DNA of 64,000 bases from Collinsella aerofaciens (GCF_028209395.1 NZ_JAQLDQ010000007.1:1-64000); one strand, 5' to 3'; counted from the first letter of the stretch, positions 36,270-46,007 are shown. Notes: generated by a model not told the origin, from the sequence alone. Numbers and translations are program-made.

Positions 36270-38123
36270 TTACATCTGCTCGGGCGCGGAAACGCCAACG
36301 AGGGTGAGCACCAGGGCGAGCGTCACACGGACGGCATCGCAAGCGGCCAGACGGGCACGCGAAAGCTCGGGGTCGACGGGACGGCCCTCGCTCGGCAGCA
36401 CCTGACAGGCAGCGTAGAAGCTGTGGAAGTCGCCGGCGAGTTCCTCAGCAAAGTGCGTCAGACGGAACGGGGCGCGGTCGCGAGCGCAGCTGGCGATGAG
36501 GTCGGTGAGCTCGTTGAGCTTGCGCGAAAGGGCGAGCTCGGTCGGGTCGGTCAGCAGCGAGTAATCGACGTTCTCACCGATGGCCTTGGCGGCGACGGCC
36601 TTCATGCCCATCTCGTCAGCCTGCTCGGGCGTAACGTCAGCGGCACGGCGCAGGATGGAGCACACGCGGGCGTGAGCGTACTGCACGTAGTACACCGGGT
36701 TGGAGTTGTCGCGCTTCTTGACGGCCTCAATATCGAAGTCGACCATCTGGTTGGAGCTCTTGGAGATGAGGGTGTAACGGGCAGCGTCGGAGCCGACCTC
36801 GTCGACGAGCTCCTGCAGGGTCACCATGGTGCCCTTACGCTTGGACATACGGACGGGCTTGCCGTTGCGCAGCAGGTTGACGAGCTGGCCCAGCAGAACC
36901 TCAAACTTGCCGGGGTAACCCAAGGCATCGCAGACGCAGCGGACGCGCTCGATGTAGCCGTGGTGGTCGGCGCCCCAGATGTCGATGACGTGGTCGACGC
37001 GCTGGAACTTATCCCAGTGATAGGCGACGTCGGAGGCGAAGTAGGTGTACTCGCCGTCGGACTTGATCAGAACGCGGTCCTTGTCATCGCCCAGGTCGGT
37101 GGAGCGGAACCACAGGGCGCCGTCCTTAGTGTAGAGGTAGCCCATCTTGTCGAGCTTCTCAAAAGCGCGGTCGACGGCGGAGGTGCCGGCGGTCTCGCCC
37201 TCGGTGTCCTTCACATACAGCGAGCGCTCGGAGAACCAACGATCGAAGTCGCAATTGACGGCGTGGCAGAGGTCGCGCATGTTGTCGACCATCTTTACAT
37301 AGCCGCGCTCGCGGAAGCTCTCCATGCGCTTCTGCGGATCGGCGTTGACCCACTTATCGCCGTCGGTGCGCCAGAACTCGGCGGCCTCGTCGATGATGTA
37401 GTCGCCGCCGTAGGAGTCCTTGCCCAGAGTCTCGGCAAAGTTGTCCTGGTACGGATGGGTCTCGGGGTGCTCGTCGTTCTCGTCGGCAACAAAGGCGTCG
37501 CGGTCTGCGATCAGCAGCTTGTGAGCCTCGTCGATATCCACACCCTGCTTGGCGATGATGTCGGCAAGCTGCATATAGCGCGTGCTGATGGAGTTGCCGA
37601 AGGTGTTCATCTGAGAGCCGTGGTCGTTGATGTAGAACTCACGCTGGATGTCGTAACCGGCGTGGTCCATAACGCGGCAGAGCGAGTCGCCCAGCGCGGC
37701 CCAGCGGCCGTGGCCGATGTGCATGGGGCCGACTGGGTTGGCGGAAACGAACTCAACCTGGGTCTTCAGGCCACCACCGACGTTGGACTTAGCGAAGTCC
37801 ATACCCTTCTCGCGAGCCTCGCCAAAGATGGCATTCTTGACGGCAACGGAGAGGTAGAAGTTGATGAAGCCGGGGCCTGCGATCTCGACCTTCTCGATCG
37901 CGGGGTCCTCGGGCATATGGGCAACGATGGCCTCGGCGATCTTGCGCGGGGCGCAGTGGGCCAGCTTGGCGGACTTCAGGGCCATGGTAGAGGTCCACTC
38001 GCCATGAGAAGTGTCAGCCGGTCGCTCGATAGCGCAATCGTCAAGTTCAAATGCGGAAAGGTCGCCGGCCTCCTGGGCCGCAGCAAGCGCAGCGCGTACC
38101 AGCTCTTCAATCTTCTCGGGCAT
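36270..38123 (-). CDS. argS: Arginyl-tRNA synthetase
   Basis: 617 residues. Class I synthetase: N-terminal Arg-specific domain, HIGH motif in PMHIGHGRW (136-139), KMSKS variant VRMSKRKGT, and the C-terminal DALR anticodon-binding domain with YVQYAHARVCSILRR. It charges tRNA-Arg. ATG 38123 follows AAGGAGG; an upstream in-frame extension has no such signal. Confidence 0.96.
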   Translation of the reverse strand: MPEKIEELVRAALAAAQEAGDLSAFELDDCAIERPADTSHGEWTSTMALKSAKLAHCAPRKIAEAIVAHMPEDPAIEKVEIAGPGFINFYLSVAVKNAIFGEAREKGMDFAKSNVGGGLKTQVEFVSANPVGPMHIGHGRWAALGDSLCRVMDHAGYDIQREFYINDHGSQMNTFGNSISTRYMQLADIIAKQGVDIDEAHKLLIADRDAFVADENDEHPETHPYQDNFAETLGKDSYGGDYIIDEAAEFWRTDGDKWVNADPQKRMESFRERGYVKMVDNMRDLCHAVNCDFDRWFSERSLYVKDTEGETAGTSAVDRAFEKLDKMGYLYTKDGALWFRSTDLGDDKDRVLIKSDGEYTYFASDVAYHWDKFQRVDHVIDIWGADHHGYIERVRCVCDALGYPGKFEVLLGQLVNLLRNGKPVRMSKRKGTMVTLQELVDEVGSDAARYTLISKSSNQMVDFDIEAVKKRDNSNPVYYVQYAHARVCSILRRAADVTPEQADEMGMKAVAAKAIGENVDYSLLTDPTELALSRKLNELTDLIASCARDRAPFRLTHFAEELAGDFHSFYAACQVLPSEGRPVDPELSRARLAACDAVRVTLALVLTLVGVSAPEQM

Positions 38124-38465
38124 AGATCCTCCTTGTGTTAAAGCCCCCGAGCTCTTGGTCACTCGTAGGGCAAAAGCCAGAGTTTGTAGCACTCTATCAC
38201 AAGCGACGGGCACTGTCGCAGGGTAAAGCTAATAGATATTGCATATGCACAAAAATGACTACAGCTTGTATGGAGTCACTCAAAGATGCCGGTCTGCCTG
38301 CAGATTATGCAGGCGTTGAAAATGCATAAAGGTGTGAATGAGCTGCGTCTGTTATCGAATACTCTTACCTATCAGAGTTGTGTGCTTTTCCTGCATAAAG
38401 TACGGGTTTGCGCACGTCAGCGTGTTATTCTAGACATACGTAAATTCGTATAAGTTGGAGGTAGC
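38124..38465. other. Divergent regulatory region argS-carD
   Basis: 342 bp without a gene. It contains a hairpin GCCTGCAGATTATGCAGGC near 38296-38314 and two TGCATAAAG direct repeats about 70 bp apart. No confident -10/-35 pair was found for either gene. Confidence 0.4.
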
Positions 38466-38951
38466 ATGTTCTCAATCGGTCAACACGTCATTCATCCGGG
38501 CCAGGGAGTCTGCACCGTCGTCGGTTTTAGGGACGACACACCGCAGCCCATGCTGCTGCTCGAGACCAAGCAGGGACATGCGCAGACGATCCTCATGTAC
38601 CCCGTGGCGCAGGCCGACCGTCTGCACGCCGCCATCTCTCAGCAAGATGCCGAGCACCTGCTGAGCCACTATGACGAGCTGGAGTGCGACACCTTTACCG
38701 AGCGCAACAGCTCGCTTGAGGAGACACACTTTAAGCAGCAGCTCAAGCTGGGCGCGCCCGAGACGGTCCGCGTGGCAAAGACCATGATGCACCGCATTCG
38801 CCAGGCCGAGGAAGCTGATAAAAAACCCAGCTCCTACTACATGCGCGTACTCAAGGAGGCCAAACGCCGCTCCATCGAGGAGTTCGCCGTGGCCCTTGGC
38901 GTCACCGAGGAGGCCGCCGAAGCCCGCCTAGCCCAAGCCGCCCTCAACTAA
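38466..38951 (+). CDS. carD: CarD-family RNA polymerase-binding regulator
   Basis: 161 residues. The N-terminal CarD/TRCF RNA-polymerase-interaction domain reads FSIGQHVIHPGQGVCTVVGF. A helical C-terminus (PSSYYMRVLKEAKRRSIEEFAVALG) matches the DNA-binding part. CarD stabilises open promoter complexes, notably at rRNA promoters. TTGGAGG precedes ATG 38466. A REP-like palindrome lies 13 bp after the stop and probably ends the transcript. Confidence 0.88.
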   Translation: MFSIGQHVIHPGQGVCTVVGFRDDTPQPMLLLETKQGHAQTILMYPVAQADRLHAAISQQDAEHLLSHYDELECDTFTERNSSLEETHFKQQLKLGAPETVRVAKTMMHRIRQAEEADKKPSSYYMRVLKEAKRRSIEEFAVALGVTEEAAEARLAQAALN

Positions 38952-38964
38952 CCCATCCGCGCCA

Positions 38965-39005
38965 AAAACCACCACAAAGGGAACAGGCACCTTTGTGGTG
39001 GTTTT
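38965..39005. repeat. REP-like palindrome copy 1
   Basis: Arms AAAACCACCACAAAGG and CCTTTGTGGTGGTTTT, perfect 16-bp stem, spacer GAACAGGCA. Located 13 bp after the carD stop. Confidence 0.9.
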
Positions 39006-39059
39006 CTTGTTCTAGTAGTATTCATTCTTATCGATACCCACGAGCACAAGGAGTCTCTT

Positions 39060-39659
39060 ATGGCAGAGCCGCTTACCGCCGGAATCACCCGCGACCGCGC
39101 GTTCGAACTGCTCAATGAGCACAACAAGGACCCGTTCCATATCACCCATGGCGAGACGGTCGAGGGCACTATGCGCTACTTTGCGCGCGAGTTCGACCCC
39201 GAGAACGAGGAGTTTTGGGGCATCGTCGGTCTGCTGCACGACCTGGATTGGGAGGAGCATGAGGACGACCCCATTAACCACACCATCTATGCTGCCGAGA
39301 TTCTTGAGGGCGAAGGTGCGTCTCCCGAGCTCATTCGCGCCATCCAGACGCACACGTCGGACTTCAACACCTCACTACCCAAGCCCGAGCTGCAGATGGA
39401 AAAGATCCTGTTTGCCTGCGATGAGCTCACCGGCCTGATCGGCGCTGCCGTCATCATGCGCCCGAGCAAGAGCGTTATGGACTTTACGACTAAGTCGCTC
39501 AAGAAGAAGTTCAAGGACAAACGCTTTGCCGCCGGCTGCTCGCGCGACGTGATTTCGCAGGGCGCCGAGATGTTGGGCTGGGAGCTCCCCGAGCTCTTTG
39601 ACCGCACCATCGCGGCCATGCAGTCCTTCGCGCCCGATCGCGATACCTTCCAGGCCTAA
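39060..39659 (+). CDS. HD-domain phosphohydrolase
   Basis: 199 residues. HITHGETVEGTMR supplies the first metal His, GLLHDLDWEEHEDDP the HD pair, and AIQTHTSDF a further ligand, as in HDIG-type phosphohydrolases. Substrate unknown; these often act on nucleotides. CAAGGAG precedes ATG 39060. It is flanked on both sides by REP-like palindromes in the same orientation. Confidence 0.8.
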   Translation: MAEPLTAGITRDRAFELLNEHNKDPFHITHGETVEGTMRYFAREFDPENEEFWGIVGLLHDLDWEEHEDDPINHTIYAAEILEGEGASPELIRAIQTHTSDFNTSLPKPELQMEKILFACDELTGLIGAAVIMRPSKSVMDFTTKSLKKKFKDKRFAAGCSRDVISQGAEMLGWELPELFDRTIAAMQSFAPDRDTFQA

Positions 39660-39674
39660 CCGCCCGCGCCAGCT

Positions 39675-39715
39675 AAAACCGCCACAAAGGGGACAGGCAC
39701 CTTTGTGGCGGTTTT
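39675..39715. repeat. REP-like palindrome copy 2
   Basis: Arms AAAACCGCCACAAAGG and CCTTTGTGGCGGTTTT (both arms carry the compensating GCC/GGC change), spacer GGACAGGCA. Sixteen bp after the HD-gene stop, between convergent genes. Confidence 0.9.
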
Positions 39716-39728
39716 TCTTGCGCGGTCG

Positions 39729-41015
39729 TTAGGGGCGGACCTGGCCGGTGCCTCGGAGCTTGTATTTGTAGGTAGTGAGGGCCTCGGCGGCAAAGGGGCC
39801 ACGGGCGTGGAGCTTTTGGGTCGAGATGCCAATCTCGGCGCCCAGGCCAAACTCGCCGCCGTCAGTGAAGCGCATGCTGGCGTTGGCGTACACGGCCGAG
39901 GCATCGACCGCATCCAGGAAGCGCTCGCAAGCGTCCGTGTCCTCGGCAACGATGGCCTCGGAGTGCATCGTGCCGTAGCGATTGATGTGTGCGATGGCCT
40001 GGTCCTCGTTTGCCACGACCTTCACGCTCATCTCGAGCGCCAGGTACTCGCGACCCCAGTCCTCCTCAGTCGCGGCGACGTAGTCATCGCCCTCCACAAA
40101 GCCGGCGTCGGCGCACGCGGCGCACGTGGCCTCGTCGCCGTGAATGAGCACGCCGTGGTCATGCAGCACGGTCACGACCGCGGGCAAAAACGCATCGGCC
40201 ACAGCACGGTCGACCAGCAGCGACTCGGCGGCATTGCACACGCCTACGCGCTGGGTCTTGGCATTAACGATAATGTTGAGCGCCTTATCAAAGTCGGCGG
40301 ATTCATGCACGTAGATGTGGCAGTTGCCCGTGCCCGTCTCGATCACCGGCACAAGCGACTCGCGCACGCAGCGCTGGATCAGGCCTGCACCTCCGCGCGG
40401 AATGAGTACGTCGACAATACCGCGGAGCTTCATGAGCTCGCCGGTGGCCTCGCGATCGGTGGACTCGATCATCGACACGGCCTCGCGCGGGAAGCCCTTG
40501 GCCTCGAGCGCATCGGCCAGCAGCTCGGCGATCATGGCACACGAGTGATAGGCCAGCGAGCCGCCGCGTAGAATGCAGGCGTTGCCGGTACGGATGCAGA
40601 TGCCTGCGGCGTCGGCCGTCACGTTGGGGCGCGCCTCGTAGACCATAGCGACCAGGCCCAGCGGCACACTCACACGGGTCAGGTCCACGCCACTTGCAAG
40701 CACGCGGTGGTCGAGCACGCGGCCCACGGGATCGGGCAGCTCGGCGAGCTTTTCCAGGCCGGCGACCATGCCCTCGACGCGCTCGGGCGTCAGCAGCAGG
40801 CGATCGAGCAGTCCGGCCGAGGTACCCGCATCGCGCGCGGCAGACATATCGAGCTCGTTAGCGGCGACGATGGAGTCGACACCGTTGCGCAGTGCTGCGG
40901 CCATGGCGCGCACGGCCTCCTGACGCTGCTCATCGCTCGCCGTGGCAAGCGAGGCCGACGCTGCCTTGGCGGCAACGGCAAGATCGTGGACATACGTGGC
41001 TATATCGACCGACAT
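39729..41015 (-). CDS. proA: Gamma-glutamyl phosphate reductase
   Basis: 428 residues. ALDH-superfamily fold; the catalytic Cys lies in QRVGVCNAAESLLV (C260), with VPLGLVAMVYEARPNVT and GNACILRGG as conserved blocks. It reduces gamma-glutamyl phosphate to the semialdehyde using NADPH, second step of proline synthesis. AGGAGAAAGG precedes ATG 41015. proB lies 1.7 kb further on the same strand, separated by a plus-strand hydrolase gene. Confidence 0.95.
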   Translation of the reverse strand: MSVDIATYVHDLAVAAKAASASLATASDEQRQEAVRAMAAALRNGVDSIVAANELDMSAARDAGTSAGLLDRLLLTPERVEGMVAGLEKLAELPDPVGRVLDHRVLASGVDLTRVSVPLGLVAMVYEARPNVTADAAGICIRTGNACILRGGSLAYHSCAMIAELLADALEAKGFPREAVSMIESTDREATGELMKLRGIVDVLIPRGGAGLIQRCVRESLVPVIETGTGNCHIYVHESADFDKALNIIVNAKTQRVGVCNAAESLLVDRAVADAFLPAVVTVLHDHGVLIHGDEATCAACADAGFVEGDDYVAATEEDWGREYLALEMSVKVVANEDQAIAHINRYGTMHSEAIVAEDTDACERFLDAVDASAVYANASMRFTDGGEFGLGAEIGISTQKLHARGPFAAEALTTYKYKLRGTGQVRP

Positions 41016-41127
41016 GGACGGCCCTTTCTCCTAGAAGTTTGCAACCATGGTAGCCGATTTGCGCATGGCCTCGCCCGCGGCGGTAGAATTGGTCAACCCG
41101 AAACACCGCAACGAACGGAAGACTCAC

Positions 41128-42546
41128 ATGGCCCCCATCACTTCGTACCACGTCCCCGGCCTTTATGTCGAGGACCACAGCATCGACGTCCCCCTTGACT
41201 GGCGCGGCCTGGAGCCGATGCTCCTGGCCGTCGGCAGCACCATGCGCCGCGGCGCTATGCCGGCACCCATCGCCGGCGCGCCCGAGAGCATCAAGCTCTT
41301 CTACCGCGTGGTTTGCGCGCCCGACCGCATCAACGACGATCTGCCGCTGCTCCTGTTTTTGCAGGGCGGCCCCGGCGGCGAGAGCCCGCGTCCGCTGTCG
41401 CCCACAAGCGACGGCTGGATCGAGGAGGCCGTCAAGCACTTCCGCGTCGTCCTGCCCGACCAGCGCGGCACCGGGCGCAGCAGCTGTGTAGACGGGCGCA
41501 CGATTGCCGCACTGGGCGAGCGCGCGGCGGCGGCCAGCTCCGATGCCGCACGCTCGCAGGCTGACTTCCTCAAGCGCCACCTCGCCAGCTCCATCGTGCG
41601 CGATTTTGAGTACCTGCGCCTAGTGGGCTTTGGCGGCAAGCCGTGGGTCACGCTCGGCCAAAGCTACGGCGGTTTTTTGACGCTGAGCTACCTGTCGCTC
41701 TTCCCCGAGGGCGTGGCGGCGAGCTTTACCTGTGGCGGAATCCCCCACGCGCCGGCGAGCGCAAGCGAGGTCTACGCGCACACCTTCCCGCGTATGGCCG
41801 CCAAGACGCAGCAGTATTATGACCGCTACCCCGCTGACGTCGAGCGCGTGGCAGCCCTGGCCGATGCGCTCGAGGCTCAGAAGCCCGTGCTGCCCGACGG
41901 CTCGCCGATGACGGTCGAGCGCCTACAGCTCATGGGCAGCGACTTTGGCATGAAGCCGAGCTTTGAGCGCATGCATTGGATTATCGATCACGCTTTTGTT
42001 GACGGCGACGGCACGCTGACCTGCGGCGCCTCGGTATCTGACAGCTTTTTGATGCGCGCCTTCGAGCGCACCAACACGCGCACGAATCCGCTGTACTGGA
42101 CGCTGCAGGAGTTCATATACGCCGACGGCGACACTATGCCCATTGGTTGGGCCGCGGCCGAAGAGAAGGCACACCGCGCCGAGTTCGACACCCTCGCGCG
42201 CCCGCTCATGTTTACCGGCGAGGCCATGTTCCCGTGGATGTTCGAGCAGATGCCCGAGCTTAAGCCGTTTAAGCCCGCCATGGACCTGCTGATGGAAGAC
42301 ACCAGCTGGGACAAGATCTACGACCCGCAGCGCCTGGCCTGCAACGAGGTGCCGCTCCAGGCCGCGGTGTATTTCGACGACATGTACGTGGATTCGAGCC
42401 TGCAGCTCGATACGCTCAGCCGCGTGGGCAACTCGCATGCCTGGGTGACCAACGAGTTCGAGCACGACGGCCTGCACGGCAGCGTGGTGTTCAAGTACCT
42501 CTTCGACGAAGCCCTCAACCGCGGAGACCTGCGCCGGATCTTCTAG
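41128..42546 (+). CDS. Alpha/beta hydrolase, prolyl aminopeptidase-like (S33)
   Basis: 472 residues. LLLFLQGGPGGESPRP oxyanion block, DQRGTGRSS, nucleophile elbow GQSYGGF, and a final His in NSHAWVTNEFEHDGLHGS complete the expected catalytic set of S33 proline iminopeptidase-like enzymes. No signal peptide. Lying between proA and proB, it may release proline from peptides, but this is inference. The start at ATG 41128 follows GGAAG; the longer frame from 41047 lacks a signal. Confidence 0.85.
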   Translation: MAPITSYHVPGLYVEDHSIDVPLDWRGLEPMLLAVGSTMRRGAMPAPIAGAPESIKLFYRVVCAPDRINDDLPLLLFLQGGPGGESPRPLSPTSDGWIEEAVKHFRVVLPDQRGTGRSSCVDGRTIAALGERAAAASSDAARSQADFLKRHLASSIVRDFEYLRLVGFGGKPWVTLGQSYGGFLTLSYLSLFPEGVAASFTCGGIPHAPASASEVYAHTFPRMAAKTQQYYDRYPADVERVAALADALEAQKPVLPDGSPMTVERLQLMGSDFGMKPSFERMHWIIDHAFVDGDGTLTCGASVSDSFLMRAFERTNTRTNPLYWTLQEFIYADGDTMPIGWAAAEEKAHRAEFDTLARPLMFTGEAMFPWMFEQMPELKPFKPAMDLLMEDTSWDKIYDPQRLACNEVPLQAAVYFDDMYVDSSLQLDTLSRVGNSHAWVTNEFEHDGLHGSVVFKYLFDEALNRGDLRRIF

Positions 42547-42564
42547 CAAAGGGGTGTCCCCACC

Positions 42565-42610
42565 TGCCGGCACAAAAAGAACGTCCCCAAGTGCCGAACA
42601 AGTGCCGGCA
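42565..42610. repeat. Second-family palindromic repeat, copy 1
   Basis: TGCCGGCAC at 42565-42573 and AAGTGCCGGCA at 42600-42610 enclose GAACGTCCCC. The same parts recur at 55382-55434. Confidence 0.65.
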
Positions 42611-42643
42611 ACGACAATGCCGCAGGTAGAGAACGGAAAGCGA

Positions 42644-42741
42644 AAACGCCCCTAAGCGAGCAAGGTGACGTGAAAGAGGAGGGCATTGACCTTTTGGTCA
42701 TGCCCGACGATTGAACGTCAGATTGCCGCTTAGGGGCGTTT
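42644..42741. repeat. 98-bp three-stem inverted-repeat element (element D)
   Basis: Perfect 15-bp outer arms (42644-42658 and 42727-42741, core CGCCCCTAAGCG). A middle pair TGACGT (42666-42671)/ACGTCA (42715-42720) and an inner hairpin GGGCATTGACC-TTTT-GGTCATGCCC (42681-42705) nest inside. It lies between the convergent hydrolase and proB genes, so it may be a terminator, a structured RNA or a mobile repeat. CCGCAGGTAGA lies just outside at 42620-42630. Confidence 0.75.
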
Positions 42742-42755
42742 GCAGCGTCAATTGG

Positions 42756-43883
42756 TTATGCGAAGACGATTAAATTATCCCTGTGTATCGCCGGCTTCTC
42801 GGCCAGGTTAGCGAGCAGGCGGTTGCTGGCAATCTGGTCTTGACGGCGTCCGGCGGCGAGCTCCAACACATCCGAATCGGCCTCGGCGATACCGCGGGCG
42901 ACAACCATGCCGCTCGGATCGCACACATCGAGCACATCGCCCTCGGCAAACTGGCCATCGACCTCGCGAATACCCACCGCAAGCAAGGAAGAGCCACGGC
43001 TAACCAGCGCCTTCGCGGCACCATCATCGACCGTCACCGAGCCGTGCGCCTTGTCGCCCAGTGCGATCCACAGCTTGCGGGGTGCGATGTCCAGACGCTC
43101 CGCCGGCGGATCGAACAGCGTGCCCACGCTCTCGCCGCGGGCGAGGCGCACGAGCGCATCGGGTTCCTCGCCCGAGCAAATCACGCTCTGAATGCCCGCC
43201 GTCATCAGGATACGGCTCGCGCGAATCTTGGTAATCATGCCGCCCGTGCCCACCGATGTGGAAGAATCGCCCGCCGAGGCAATAATCTTGGCATCGATCT
43301 TATGCACGACCGGGACAAACTCGGCCGTCGGGTCCTCGTGCGGATTGGCGGTGTAGAGGCCGTCGATGTCGGACAGCGTCACGCACAGATCGACAGAAAC
43401 CAGGCAGCTCACAAGCGCCGCCAGTGTGTCGTTGTCACCAAACTTGATCTCATCGACGGTAACGGTATCGTTCTCGTTGACGATCGGCACCACGCCAAGC
43501 TCCACGAGGCGCAGCAGGGCGTCGCGCGCATGCAGGTAGGACATGCGACGGGCCGTGTCGTGGCGCGTGAGCAGCACGAGCGAGGTGAGCAGGTCGCGCG
43601 CATGAAACTCCTCGTCGTAGGCCGACGAGATGATGCACTGACCGGCCGAGGCGCAAGCCTGTAAGCTCGGCAGGTCACCGACCGGCTTGCGGTCGAAGCC
43701 CAGCACGGGATAGCCACAGGCAATAGCGCCCGAGCTCACCACGACCAGACGCCAGCCGAGCTTGCGCAGCGCTGCGGCTTGATCGGCAAGTCCGCCGATA
43801 AAGGCGCGGTTGACCTTGCCATCGGCGCCCACCACCGTGGACGAACCGATCTTTACCACCATCGTTTTATAAGAAGTCGTCAT
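42756..43883 (-). CDS. proB: Glutamate 5-kinase with PUA domain
   Basis: 375 residues. Amino-acid-kinase domain with VVKIGSSTVV, VVVSSGAIACG, VPIVNENDTVTVDEIKFGDND and GTGGMITKIRA. A C-terminal PUA domain (about 280-360) follows, with RGSSLLAVGIREVDG. It phosphorylates glutamate, the first step of proline synthesis, usually feedback-inhibited by proline. Confidence 0.95.
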   Translation of the reverse strand: MTTSYKTMVVKIGSSTVVGADGKVNRAFIGGLADQAAALRKLGWRLVVVSSGAIACGYPVLGFDRKPVGDLPSLQACASAGQCIISSAYDEEFHARDLLTSLVLLTRHDTARRMSYLHARDALLRLVELGVVPIVNENDTVTVDEIKFGDNDTLAALVSCLVSVDLCVTLSDIDGLYTANPHEDPTAEFVPVVHKIDAKIIASAGDSSTSVGTGGMITKIRASRILMTAGIQSVICSGEEPDALVRLARGESVGTLFDPPAERLDIAPRKLWIALGDKAHGSVTVDDGAAKALVSRGSSLLAVGIREVDGQFAEGDVLDVCDPSGMVVARGIAEADSDVLELAAGRRQDQIASNRLLANLAEKPAIHRDNLIVFA

Positions 43884-43961
43884 ACGTCAAACCAATCAAC
43901 TGTTCAGCGAACGGCCGAGCGGCGGCCAAGGGAGCGTGACTCGCCCCTACCGCCCAAAGAA

Positions 43962-45467
43962 TTAGTGAGCCCAGGGAAAAGCAGAAGCCGCGGCCATATT
44001 CTTGCGCACGAGCTCGTCGCGCACCTGAGCCAGGCCCTGCTCCATGCCCACCACATAGGTCTGCGGGTACAGGAAGCGCTTGAAAGCTGCGTCCAGATGA
44101 TCGAGCGCCCAAACACAGCGCTCGCGCGCGTCCTGGATGCTCTCACGCGGAGCCACCGCGCTGCCGTCGCGCACGATCGGCACCAGCAGCTCGCGATACT
44201 CAAGTTCGGACACGTCGGTCACCAGGGCGGCATCATTCACGGCCACGAGGGCATTGCCGCGCGCGGCGCCCTCCCCCGCCAGATGGTCCTCGTCGTAGAT
44301 CATGTCGCAGACCGGGCCGCCAAAGCCGTCGTAATAACGGCGCACGCGTTGCACACCCGGGATCGTGCGCTTGTAGGGCTGCTCGGAGAGCTTGACCACC
44401 GGCGTCCATGGATCTGCCTCGCTCGCACGGCGGGCGGAAAGCTTGTACACGCCACCCAGCGCCGGCTGGTCATAGCAGGTCGCAAGCTTGGTACCCACAC
44501 CAAAGCTGTCGATGGGCGCACCCTGGTCGAGCAGCGACTGAATCGTGTATTCATCCAGATCGTTAGAAACCGAGATCCCCACATAGGGCAGGCCCTCGGC
44601 ATCAAAACGGCCGCGAACATACTTGGAGAGCTTGGCAAGGTCGCCGGAGTCGATGCGAATAGCCGACAGGCGCTCGCCCACCGCCTCCATCTCCTTGGCA
44701 ACCGTAATGGCATGCTCGCAGCCCTCGCGCACGTCATAGGTGTCGATGAGCAGCGTACAGTTCTTGGGGCTCGACTTGGCAAAGGCGCGGAAGGCCTCGA
44801 GCTCGGAATCGAAGCTCATCACCCAGCTGTGCGCATGCGTGCCAAAGACGGGAATACCGTAGCGGCGGCCGGCGAGCACATTGGACGTAGAGGAGCAGCC
44901 GGCAACGTAGCTCGCGCGCGCAACGGCCAGGCCGCCATCGGGGCCCTGGGCACGGCGCAGGCCAAACTCCGCCACGGGACGGCCGTCGGCGGCAAGCACC
45001 ACGCGCGCCGTCTTGGTGGCGACAAGCGTCTGGAAGCCGACGATGTTGAGCAGCGCCGTCTCAAGCAGCTGACACTCGAGCGCAGGACCGGTGACGCGCA
45101 CCATGGGCTCGCGCGGAAAGACGAGCTCGCCCTCGGGAACGGCGTCGATATTTACATGCGCACGAAAATCGCGCAGGTAGTCGAGGAATGCGGACTTGAA
45201 CATCGCGCCGCCGGCAGGGGCCTCAAGCGATGCGAGGTAGTCGATGTCCTCGGGCGTAAAGCGCAGATTCTCGACCAGCTCGGGCAGTTCGGCGGTGCCG
45301 CACATGACGGCATAGGCGCTGCCAAAGGGATGGTCGCGGTAAAACGCGGTAAAACAACCCTGCTCATTGGCCTTGCCGCTCTCCCACAGGCCCTGGGCCA
45401 TAGTGAGCTCGTACAGATCGGTGAGCATTGCGATGTCGGTGGGATGAGAGATATCGGTCAAAGCCAT
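43962..45467 (-). CDS. pncB: Nicotinate phosphoribosyltransferase
   Basis: 501 residues. N-terminal MLTDLYELTMAQGLWESG, EFGLRRAQGPDGG, GTHAHSWVMSF, RIDSGDLAKLSK and FGVGTKLATC are the hallmark blocks of the PncB family. It converts nicotinate and PRPP to nicotinate mononucleotide in NAD salvage. GAAAGG precedes ATG 45467. Confidence 0.95.
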   Translation of the reverse strand: MALTDISHPTDIAMLTDLYELTMAQGLWESGKANEQGCFTAFYRDHPFGSAYAVMCGTAELPELVENLRFTPEDIDYLASLEAPAGGAMFKSAFLDYLRDFRAHVNIDAVPEGELVFPREPMVRVTGPALECQLLETALLNIVGFQTLVATKTARVVLAADGRPVAEFGLRRAQGPDGGLAVARASYVAGCSSTSNVLAGRRYGIPVFGTHAHSWVMSFDSELEAFRAFAKSSPKNCTLLIDTYDVREGCEHAITVAKEMEAVGERLSAIRIDSGDLAKLSKYVRGRFDAEGLPYVGISVSNDLDEYTIQSLLDQGAPIDSFGVGTKLATCYDQPALGGVYKLSARRASEADPWTPVVKLSEQPYKRTIPGVQRVRRYYDGFGGPVCDMIYDEDHLAGEGAARGNALVAVNDAALVTDVSELEYRELLVPIVRDGSAVAPRESIQDARERCVWALDHLDAAFKRFLYPQTYVVGMEQGLAQVRDELVRKNMAAASAFPWAH

Positions 45468-45548
45468 GGGGCGACCTTTCGGATGCGTTGTGCAGAGGTT
45501 GAGGGTTGGCGAGGCGGGCGTGCGGGCATGGAGCCCAGCGCGAACAGG

Positions 45549-45989
45549 CTAGTGCAGACCCATGCTGGTCAGGATCGTGTAGCCCATAAAGATGACAAAC
45601 GCGATGAGGGCAAGGACAATGATGATTTTTTGAGCCGGCGCCATACCGGGGATCTCGTTCTCGCCCGTGGGCTCCTTAGAGGTGACCATGCGCTGGGCAA
45701 AGGTCATCTCGTCACGGCTCGGTTTGGGCTCGACGGGCTTGGGACGAGCGGCCCTTTTAGGCTGAGGTTTGGGTGCGGCGGGCGCGGGCTTCGCGGCGGC
45801 GGGCCTGGGCGCGGGGGCGACGTTCGCGGCGGCCTCCTCGGCCTTCTCGCGCTCGGCACGCAGGGCGGTCAGCTCCTCACGCTCGCGACGTGCCTCTTCC
45901 TGGGCCTCGCGGCGGGCCTTCTCGGCGCGGAGCTCTTCCAACTCGGCGCGTTCCTCGGCAGACAGTGGTTGGGACTCAAGCTCGGCCAT
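45549..45989 (-). CDS. Small protein with coiled coil and C-terminal membrane anchor
   Basis: 146 residues. Residues ~5-60 are a charged heptad-like helix (LSAEERAELEELRAEKARREAQ), residues ~65-100 a Pro/Ala/Lys linker, and the C-terminus has one membrane segment (IIIVLALIAFVIFMGYTIL). No known domain. ATG 45989 with AAAGGG upstream is chosen; an earlier in-frame ATG lies inside the tRNA-Ala terminator. Function unknown. Confidence 0.7.
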   Translation of the reverse strand: MAELESQPLSAEERAELEELRAEKARREAQEEARREREELTALRAEREKAEEAAANVAPAPRPAAAKPAPAAPKPQPKRAARPKPVEPKPSRDEMTFAQRMVTSKEPTGENEIPGMAPAQKIIIVLALIAFVIFMGYTILTSMGLH

Positions 45990-46007
45990 GGTACAGCCCT
46001 TTCTTTT

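Noticed and set aside
36423..38141. A 572-codon plus-strand frame opposite argS
   Set aside because: Antisense shadow of a certain gene, no translation signal.
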